Shown: in pieces, positions 59,201 through 64,000 of the stretch
Layout of the letters: every line of letters begins with the position of its first letter
How positions within the stretch are numbered: position 1 is the first letter of the stretch
From: JAYWXI01 sp036016955
GTDB taxonomy: Bacteria > Bacteroidota > Bacteroidia > Flavobacteriales > Weeksellaceae
Assembly (NCBI RefSeq): GCF_036016955.1
Contig: NZ_JAYWXI010000002.1
Coordinates: 62,001-126,000 of the forward strand
Length of the DNA stretch: 64,000 nucleotides
Reading direction: 5' to 3'
Program-made: the position numbers and the translations under genes
Notes under the pieces: generated by a model
Told to the model about the DNA's origin: nothing
Databases searched by the model: none
Seen by the model: only the letters and a program-made list of their open reading frames with translations

Positions 59201-60577
59201 TTCATCCACCAGCGACAGCTTCCCATGGGTGGAAATAGTCTGAGCCGCCTTAAAAGCATCCAGCAATCCCCAACCATAAGCATAATCGGGACCAATATTC
59301 CCCGCCTCCTTAGCCGTGTTGAGAACCAAGGCCTTAAGTGTGGCAGATCTCATATAAGAGCCGTTAACATTTCTATAATGCTGTTGCAATAACCCTATAC
59401 TTCCCGATACATTCGGCGAGGCCATGGAGGTGCCATCATAGCTGTCATAAGCCACATTTCCCGTACCTACCGAAGAATAAACGTCCACTCCAACCCCAAC
59501 AATGTCAGGCTTCACACGACCATCGTCTACAGGACCGAAGCCACTAAATGAAGACATCTCTACATCCGAAGGGCCATTGTACTGATTCAGTTTTTTAACA
59601 GCCCCCACCGTAAGGATATTTTTACCCAAAGAACTATGGTTAATGGAATCGAAACCAAACTCCCCTCCGTTCACTTGACGGGTCTTGCTGGAAGTCTGCC
59701 AAACCCAAGACGTACCATTAAAAACCCTTACATAATGAAGCCCTCCAGGTGCAGGTCCCTCCCCACGAGGGTTTCCCGCTGCCTTAACCAAGAGGTAATA
59801 AGGAGCATTATACGCAATTCTATCCCAATCTCTGTCGTAAGTGGTGTATTTTCCGTAGTATTTAAACTCCGTATCCTCATCACTTCCATACCAATGCCAT
59901 CCGGTATTTCCAGATGCATTGTTCCAAGTAAATCCGCTATTGTATCCATAAGAATGATTGGAAACCAAAGCACCCGCTGCTGCTGCTGTCGTTACCTCCG
60001 TAGCATCCATATTCCAATCATTAGCCTGCAATTTGCCTCGGAAAGCCATTCCCTTAGCAGCAGCATTAACCCCGGCTCCTATCATCGTTCCGGCCACGTG
60101 GGTTGCGTGATCACTCACTACAGTTGCACCATCCGCCTGAACAACACGTCCTTGCAACTCCTGATGGGTAAGAAGAACAGCTCCCCCGTCCCACTCATAA
60201 AGTGTAAGATCCTGACCTTCCAAATTGAAAATTCCTGCCGACTCGTATAACTTATCGGTTTCCGTCCCTTGAGCCGCTCCGGAATTTGCCGTAACATAAT
60301 AAAGCGGATGCCCCGTCTTTTTATTAACGTCCTGCAACTCATAAATCTTTCCTTCAAATTCAAACCGCTTCTTCAGATTGTACTCTTTCGCCAAAGATTC
60401 AATCTTCGCCTGAGTCGGTCGGGAACGAAGCAATTCTTTCTTGACTTTGTCCAATTCCGAAAGATTGGATTTCTTTTGAATCTCACGAACATCCTGCTGC
60501 GTTTGAGCAAAAATCCCCACACCGAGAAAAGCACATAACGCAACACCGATCTTCTTCGAATAGTTAAGTTTATTCAT
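56228..60577 (-). CDS. Secreted S8 family serine protease with T9SS sorting domain
   Basis: 1449 residues. Signal peptide (MNKLNYSKKIGVALCAFLGVGIFAQ), a short pro-region, then a subtilase domain (about 110-450) with Asp130 (EWDGG), His157 (DHATHVAGT), the oxyanion Asn269 (AAGNP) and Ser384 (YDGTSMASPNVSG). Next come beta-sandwich regions, two PKD-like domains (about 875-1050), a cleaved-adhesin/MAM-like domain near 1075-1220, a fibronectin-like part, and the type A T9SS C-terminal domain (about 1375-1449; 'KVYPNPSDGLFVVEN', 'DMSGKLVES', 'PKGVYILNV'). An extracellular or surface-bound protease, probably for protein use or host matrix breakdown. Confidence 0.93.
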   Translation of the reverse strand: MNKLNYSKKIGVALCAFLGVGIFAQTQQDVREIQKKSNLSELDKVKKELLRSRPTQAKIESLAKEYNLKKRFEFEGKIYELQDVNKKTGHPLYYVTANSGAAQGTETDKLYESAGIFNLEGQDLTLYEWDGGAVLLTHQELQGRVVQADGATVVSDHATHVAGTMIGAGVNAAAKGMAFRGKLQANDWNMDATEVTTAAAAGALVSNHSYGYNSGFTWNNASGNTGWHWYGSDEDTEFKYYGKYTTYDRDWDRIAYNAPYYLLVKAAGNPRGEGPAPGGLHYVRVFNGTSWVWQTSSKTRQVNGGEFGFDSINHSSLGKNILTVGAVKKLNQYNGPSDVEMSSFSGFGPVDDGRVKPDIVGVGVDVYSSVGTGNVAYDSYDGTSMASPNVSGSIGLLQQHYRNVNGSYMRSATLKALVLNTAKEAGNIGPDYAYGWGLLDAFKAAQTISTHGKLSLVDEHTLNPGETQTIDLTADGKVPLKAMIVWTDPAPTTLPNEAVLNDRTKTLVNDLDIKILKNGNEFKPWVLDPEHPNNPATKGDNVVDNVEQVVIDTPEAGAVYQLVVSHKGELKGDQAQAFSLVVTGINQNLAHDLALNKIYTNQTVENYTDSTPVIFNYENKGAEVINGAKINYKLINKDDGNSVVSEGTIDIDNLAPGTAVDKEVLMDFSRSFVNYEIMAEVAYAQDEISVNNRASFRTFGTVANLTVPNSKHGFGFEKDFATYGWASEDVDGDGRTWRKYDDTRFSRTGASFAINWPNQGEGTNDWLFSNPLKLKGGKPYRVVFFDRKLQPFDEKLNVAFGTSPKAVDMTKPITSESVVAGPNYTKRSYIFTPDSDGIYYVGFQNKAEADQKSYAFLLDDVSFYYVEESAPAVEFSANKTTTHKYGDTVTFSQQVEGPSGVPSTYKWSFTPSTYQFVNGTNDSSENPQVQFSENGTYTARLEASNSFGSNVLEKANHINVTSTNATAAFTLNTYNIYKGQSVTASNTSVGYPAPAFQWTVTPSDQVEFINGTSATSTNPQIKFGKVGAYKVTLTSTSPVNSVVKTVDVNVEETHKPVKDLTYDLNQDTKELKLKWVRPQMVPAYIQGFEAGETLSSVLGNYDVDGDNEKWYVNKVAGNTRSGLYSAKSDSWTIARRAFTANNWLVTEKIKSGAEQLSFWVKHMFPERYSVYLVEAKADGTMPTKEEVQQGTKIYDFPASGERKAFTNVIVDLSGYNQKEMHLAFVHNTKKEDNGFYLILDDIEIGYKDPYSNTSKVAKEVREPEGPQELRPDNPKELVYVAPEEPVVASEGYVTTAVNDLPSLIGFEVSKDGTLVQELQGIAKTAYNETLQNKGVYQYGVKAVYSDGARSEEVVITVDASTLSVSDVSGFGKGLKVYPNPSDGLFVVENVGVSGKQQFTVYDMSGKLVESKSSDEAKTSLDLRKYPKGVYILNVVDSSNGKQSVKLMVK

Positions 60578-61005
60578 ATATTAATTTTTTTGACCCGATA
60601 AATATATAAACATTTTTTAAAATATAAACACATTTAAATAAAATTAATTAAAAAACAAGCCTGAAAATTAAAAATAAATCGATATAAAAAGAAAAAAATA
60701 AAACAAATATCAATAAATTAAAATTTTAAAATAAACAAAACAACCACTAATTAAACATCAATTTAATAATTAAATTAAAAATATTTAAAATAAAACACAA
60801 ATAATTAATTTACAATGATTTAGATAAAAAACAAATCCCCAAAAACCATGGATTCCCCAAAAGAACCGAAAACAAAGCCCATAAACAAATCGAAACAAAA
60901 ACGCATTTTTATTTCGGGAAACATAAAGCCCAAACAAGGAAAATAAAAAGAGGCCGCCCCAAACAAGGCCGCCTCTCCAATCTCTATTCAGGAAAAATCG
61001 AAAGA
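60578..61005. other. AT-rich intergenic region, no gene seen
   Basis: A very A/T-rich gap between the protease start and the fabG terminator; 60595-60840 is almost wholly A and T on inspection. No open frame that looks coding. On the minus strand near 60600-60625 there are TATATATTTA-type words, near but not exact matches to TAnnTTTG, which may carry the protease promoter. The fabG terminator lies at its right end. Confidence 0.7.
60944..60976 (-). terminator. Terminator of the fabG operon
   Basis: Minus strand: AGAGGC-G-GCC / GGC-G-GCCTCT (60976-60967 and 60958-60949) with one G-G mismatch and loop TTGTTTGG, followed by TTTTTATTTT. Confidence 0.75.
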
Positions 61006-61749
61006 TTAGGTCAACATTCCTCCATCCACGTTAAGCACCTGACCCGTAACGTACGCCGACATATCGCTTCCTAAAAAGACGCAGGCATTGGCAACGTCTT
61101 CAGGCTGCCCTCCACGCTTCAACGGAATAGCCTCGCGCCACCCCTGAACCGTCTTTTCGTCCAAAGCCGCCGTCATTTCCGTTTCGATAAACCCTGGCGC
61201 AATGGCATTGCAACGGATATTGCGGGAACCCAATTCCAACGCTATCGATTTCGAAAAACCAATCACTCCAGCCTTAGAAGCCGCATAGTTGGCCTGACCT
61301 GCATTTCCTTTCACACCCACCACCGAAGTCATATTGATAATCGAACCGCTTTTAGCTTTCATCATCGGCTTAATCACCGCTTTGGTCAAATTAAATACCG
61401 AATCCAAATTCACCTTGATAATCGTATCCCAATCTTCTTTCGACATACGAAGCATCAAATTATCCCTCGTAATCCCCGCATTATTAACCAAAATATCAAT
61501 CTGCCCAAATTCCGCAAGAACCTCATCAACCAATTGCTGTGCCGCCTGAAAATCGGAAGCATCACTCTGATAAGCTTTTATTTGCGTTATTCCACTTAAA
61601 TCATTTTCAAGCGCCTTGGCTTTTTCTACAGAGCCTGCATAAGTAAAAGCCACTTTCGCCCCTTGTGAGGCAAAAACTTCCACAATCCCTTTGCCGATTC
61701 CTCTTGTTCCGCCCGTAATTAAGGCTACTTTTCCTTCCAATAATTTCAT
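61006..61749 (-). CDS. fabG: 3-oxoacyl-[ACP] reductase FabG
   Basis: 247 residues from ATG 61749 (MKLLEGKVALITGG). NADPH-dependent reductase of fatty-acid elongation, SDR family: cofactor motif GGTRGIG (about 14-20), 'NNAGITRDNLMLRM' with the NNAG motif, catalytic Ser in 'IINMTSVVG', then Y-A-A-S-K (YAASKAGVIGFSK) and 'FIETEMT'; it ends 'VTGQVLNVDGGM', a FabG hallmark. An open frame continues upstream into rsmI but is not used. Last of three minus-strand genes, 16 bp after rsmI. Confidence 0.95.
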   Translation of the reverse strand: MKLLEGKVALITGGTRGIGKGIVEVFASQGAKVAFTYAGSVEKAKALENDLSGITQIKAYQSDASDFQAAQQLVDEVLAEFGQIDILVNNAGITRDNLMLRMSKEDWDTIIKVNLDSVFNLTKAVIKPMMKAKSGSIINMTSVVGVKGNAGQANYAASKAGVIGFSKSIALELGSRNIRCNAIAPGFIETEMTAALDEKTVQGWREAIPLKRGGQPEDVANACVFLGSDMSAYVTGQVLNVDGGMLT

Positions 61750-61765
61750 ATCGCTATACTTTATT

Positions 61766-62440
61766 TTAAATCGAATTATTAATAACGAGAACAATCTCTC
61801 CTTTTAAAGTTTTACTTTTTGAAAACTCTATTAACTCATTGATTGTCCCCCGTTTGGTTTCTTCAAATTTTTTAGATATTTCCCGACTGAGACTCCCCCG
61901 GGTATGTTCGCCAAAAAAGGTTTTTATCTGCTCTAATGTCGTGTTGATTTTGTGCGGACTTTCGTAAAGCACAATGGTTTTCTTTTCTTCCGCCAACTGC
62001 ATGAGCTTGGTTTGCCGACCCTTCTTCTGAGGCAAAAATCCAACAAATAAAAATTCATTATTAGGCAACCCCGAAACCACCAAAGCCGGAACAAAAGCCG
62101 TCGCACCAGGAAGGCAAATCATTTCGATACCGCTGTCCGAAGCCGCTTTTGCCAAAAGATACCCCGGATCAGAAATCCCGGGCGTTCCCGCATCGGTAAT
62201 CAATGCTACATTCTGCCCCTGCTGCAAATCCTTGATTATCTTTTCCGTTGTTTGATGTTCATTGTGCAAATGGTACGATCTCAGGGGTTTGGCTATTTCA
62301 AAATGTTTCAAAAGAACCCCCGACGTACGGGTGTCTTCACAAAGAATATAATCCACCGCCTTGAGCGTGGAAACCGCCCGAAAAGTCATATCTTCCAAAT
62401 TCCCAATCGGTGTAGGCACAAAATAAAGAATACCACTCAT
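61766..62440 (-). CDS. rsmI: 16S rRNA (cytidine1402-2'-O)-methyltransferase RsmI
   Basis: 224 residues from ATG 62440; a GTG one codon earlier is possible. It methylates the 2'-OH of C1402, the same base whose N4 is methylated by RsmH at 3119-4072. Seen: 'LYFVPTPIGNLEDMTFRAV', read as PTPIGNLxD, 'CEDTRTSGVLLKHF', 'ALITDAGTPGISDPG', 'LPGATAFVPALVVSGLP' and 'FVGFLP'. The C-terminal extension of longer RsmI is absent, as often in Bacteroidota. Its start overlaps the ligase stop by one base. Confidence 0.94.
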   Translation of the reverse strand: MSGILYFVPTPIGNLEDMTFRAVSTLKAVDYILCEDTRTSGVLLKHFEIAKPLRSYHLHNEHQTTEKIIKDLQQGQNVALITDAGTPGISDPGYLLAKAASDSGIEMICLPGATAFVPALVVSGLPNNEFLFVGFLPQKKGRQTKLMQLAEEKKTIVLYESPHKINTTLEQIKTFFGEHTRGSLSREISKKFEETKRGTINELIEFSKSKTLKGEIVLVINNSI

Positions 62441-63816
62441 CACAAATTTTCAAACAAGGTTTTACCAAATGTTTCCAATCCCGGATCCCTCGCCCCCATC
62501 AGCAACAAAACCGTATCTCCGTCCAAGTGCGGACGCATCTTTTCCAACAGATCTTCTCTATTCTCCACGAAATAAGCCTTCTTACCCTCCGCCGAAATCG
62601 CTTCCACCAAATCGTTTGCCGAAATATCCTTTACCGCCGTACCTCCTGCATAAAAAATTTCGCTCATCCAAATTTCGTCCTCAGGTCGCAAAACCTTGGA
62701 AATCTCCTCCACAAAATCATTTTTCAGAAAACGAGTCGGTCCATAGCCATGCGGCTGAAACCAAGCCACCACTTTCGACGCCAAAGGTTGGCAAGCCCTA
62801 ATGGAAGCCGCGCATTTTGCAGGATTGTGGGCATAATCGTCAATCACCCAAACCCCATTCTTCTGTCCCAAAATCTGATGCCTTCTGTAAATACCTTCGT
62901 AGCCTTGCAAGCTCTCAGCACAAACCTCTAACCCTACCCCGATGTGGTGAGCAACCGCCACAGCCGCCGCCGCATTTTCGGCACTATGCCGACCGATTGC
63001 TTTCATCTTGAAGGGTTGACCCAAAATCTCAAACGACAAAGCAAAAGCATCCTGATGAAAATGTTTTATATCGTAATTAGCCTCTTGCGCTTCGAAACCG
63101 AAATCGTTATCCGAATCCTCTGAAAGACTCAAAGCCAATTCATTAGAGCGGTTAACCACAAAAAAACTTTTCGTATTCCCCTTAAAAGCGGTAAACAATC
63201 CCATCAATTCGGAAATTTCCTGATGGTCTTTATCCACATTCAAAAGTACGCCGACTTCCGGCTCATAAAGCACCACCGACCCGTCACTTTCATCCGCCTC
63301 GATAATTAACCACTCGCCTTTTCCGACCGCCGCATTGCCAATTTTCCCCTGCCGAATCAAACGCGTAAGCCCCGCACCGGAAATAATACTGGGGTCCATC
63401 CCCGCATCAACCAAAATCTGAAATAACATCGCCGATGTTGTTGATTTACCGGAAGTTCCTGCAACCGCTATCGTTTTTTTACTCTTAGCAATCAGCGCCA
63501 AAAGTTCACTCCTACGGATGATCGGAATCCCCAATTCCTTGGCCTTCTTAACTTCGTACACCGTATCTTCAATCGCCGTGGAAACCACCACCAAATCAAC
63601 AGCAGGGGTCAAACCGCTCCCGTCCTGAACAAAACAACGGATGCCCTCCGCCTCCAACTGCGCTTTCGTTTTATTGTACTGCTGCGGATGGAAATAACGA
63701 TCGCTTCCCGAAACGTCCTTTCCGATCCCCCGAAGGTACTGCGCAATCGCACTCATACCCACGCCCGCAATGCCGATAAAAAAAACGGTTTTAAATTCTG
63801 AAATAGTTTTAATCAT
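62440..63816 (-). CDS. Mur ligase, MurC/Mpl-like second copy
   Basis: 458 residues. Three-domain Mur ligase related to MurC and Mpl: 'FFIGIAGVGMSAIAQYL', ATP loop GTSGKST (120-126; MurC above has GTHGKTT), 'IIEADESDGSVV', 'NVDKDHQEISELMGLF', 'DDYAHNPAKCAASI' and 'FQPHGYGPTRFL'. The HQE and PAK variants in place of MurC's residues suggest another substrate, such as recycled tripeptide (Mpl) or an unknown amino acid. True MurC is in the dcw cluster, so this is not the essential copy. Start at ATG 63816. Confidence 0.85.
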   Translation of the reverse strand: MIKTISEFKTVFFIGIAGVGMSAIAQYLRGIGKDVSGSDRYFHPQQYNKTKAQLEAEGIRCFVQDGSGLTPAVDLVVVSTAIEDTVYEVKKAKELGIPIIRRSELLALIAKSKKTIAVAGTSGKSTTSAMLFQILVDAGMDPSIISGAGLTRLIRQGKIGNAAVGKGEWLIIEADESDGSVVLYEPEVGVLLNVDKDHQEISELMGLFTAFKGNTKSFFVVNRSNELALSLSEDSDNDFGFEAQEANYDIKHFHQDAFALSFEILGQPFKMKAIGRHSAENAAAAVAVAHHIGVGLEVCAESLQGYEGIYRRHQILGQKNGVWVIDDYAHNPAKCAASIRACQPLASKVVAWFQPHGYGPTRFLKNDFVEEISKVLRPEDEIWMSEIFYAGGTAVKDISANDLVEAISAEGKKAYFVENREDLLEKMRPHLDGDTVLLLMGARDPGLETFGKTLFENL

Positions 63817-63870
63817 ATCGCTTTTTCGAAATCGGAGAAAAAAGGAATCCCAAAATTCCCCGAGTTCTTG

Positions 63871-64000
63871 TTACAAAAATTTATTCTCCACCAACATCCA
63901 AAGCCTTTGGGCGTATTCATCCACTTTTTTCCAATTCCGTTCGTAGTAAATATCGCTAAGGTATTCCTTCGCTTCATCCAGAGTTTGAAATTGATTAAGC
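63871..64000 (-). CDS. Hypothetical protein, C-terminal fragment
   Basis: Partial: the frame on the minus strand runs from base 63999 to the TAA at 63873-63871, giving 42 residues: LNQFQTLDEAKEYLSDIYYE then RNWKKVDEYAQRLWMLVENK then FL. The pattern is helical and Trp/Tyr rich. The start lies outside the window and no family is recognised. It ends 54 bp before the start codon of the Mur ligase gene, on the same strand. Confidence 0.6.
   Translation of the reverse strand, partial: LNQFQTLDEAKEYLSDIYYERNWKKVDEYAQRLWMLVENKFL

Overview
The window reads as chromosome of a member of the Bacteroidota, class Flavobacteriia (Weeksellaceae- or Flavobacteriaceae-like). The case rests on several features. 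There is a secreted S8 protease with a type IX secretion (T9SS) C-terminal sorting domain. Two DUF3078 proteins lie in tandem. Rho carries a long disordered insertion. There is a bacterial GH3-family protein. FtsZ has a long linker and the flavobacterial C-terminal peptide. Promoters repeatedly match the Bacteroidota -7 element TAnnTTTG, and Shine-Dalgarno sequences are mostly absent. I cannot name genus or species from sequence alone. No tRNA, rRNA, CRISPR array, IS element, phage or obvious island was found; gene packing and base use look uniform and core-like.

Layout. (1) 1-2345: 3' end of mutS, a DUF2809 membrane protein and an MliC-like lipoprotein. (2) 2566-18490: a division and cell-wall (dcw) cluster, all on +: mraZ, rsmH, ftsL-like, ftsI, murE, mraY, murD, ftsW, murG, murC, ftsQ, ftsA, ftsZ. 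It is preceded by three 10-bp-spaced repeats that look like the MraZ operator; murF and ddl are not here. A yqeY-like gene follows, broken near its 3' end by an extra G in a G6 run. (3) 19181-30824: bacilliredoxin; a minus-strand group of truncated haemoglobin, lipoprotein and 878-aa secreted protein of unknown role; a Cys-rich YkgJ-like protein; glutamate dehydrogenase; DprA; rhomboid; two DUF3078 proteins; lipoprotein MsrA. (4) 30907-38639: tgt, an LptF/G permease, birA (convergent), rsfS, ftsH, an orphan LUD-like protein, cdsA and psd, so queuosine, envelope transport, proteostasis and phospholipid synthesis. (5) 38752-56147: lipoprotein, CPA2 antiporter, MsbA-type ABC exporter, DUF4293 protein, rho, superoxide dismutase, GH3 protein, alpha/beta hydrolase, GTPase EngB, GNAT, uvrB, DUF3820, AI-2E family permease, membrane protein, pabB, pabC. 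(6) 56228-64000, all on minus: a 1449-aa T9SS subtilase, an AT-rich gap, fabG, rsmI, a second MurC-like ligase and the 3' end of an unknown gene.

How it fits together: most of the window is housekeeping, centred on peptidoglycan synthesis and division (MurE has the meso-DAP DNPR motif) plus envelope biogenesis. The less ordinary signals are the MraZ-box array, a set of five promoters placed 4-6 nt before the start codon that predict leaderless mRNAs, a Tgt lacking its zinc-binding cysteines, the yqeY frameshift, an AT-hook-like motif in the Rho insertion, and the uncharacterised haemoglobin/lipoprotein/878-aa operon. I did not find a clear new defence or mobile system.
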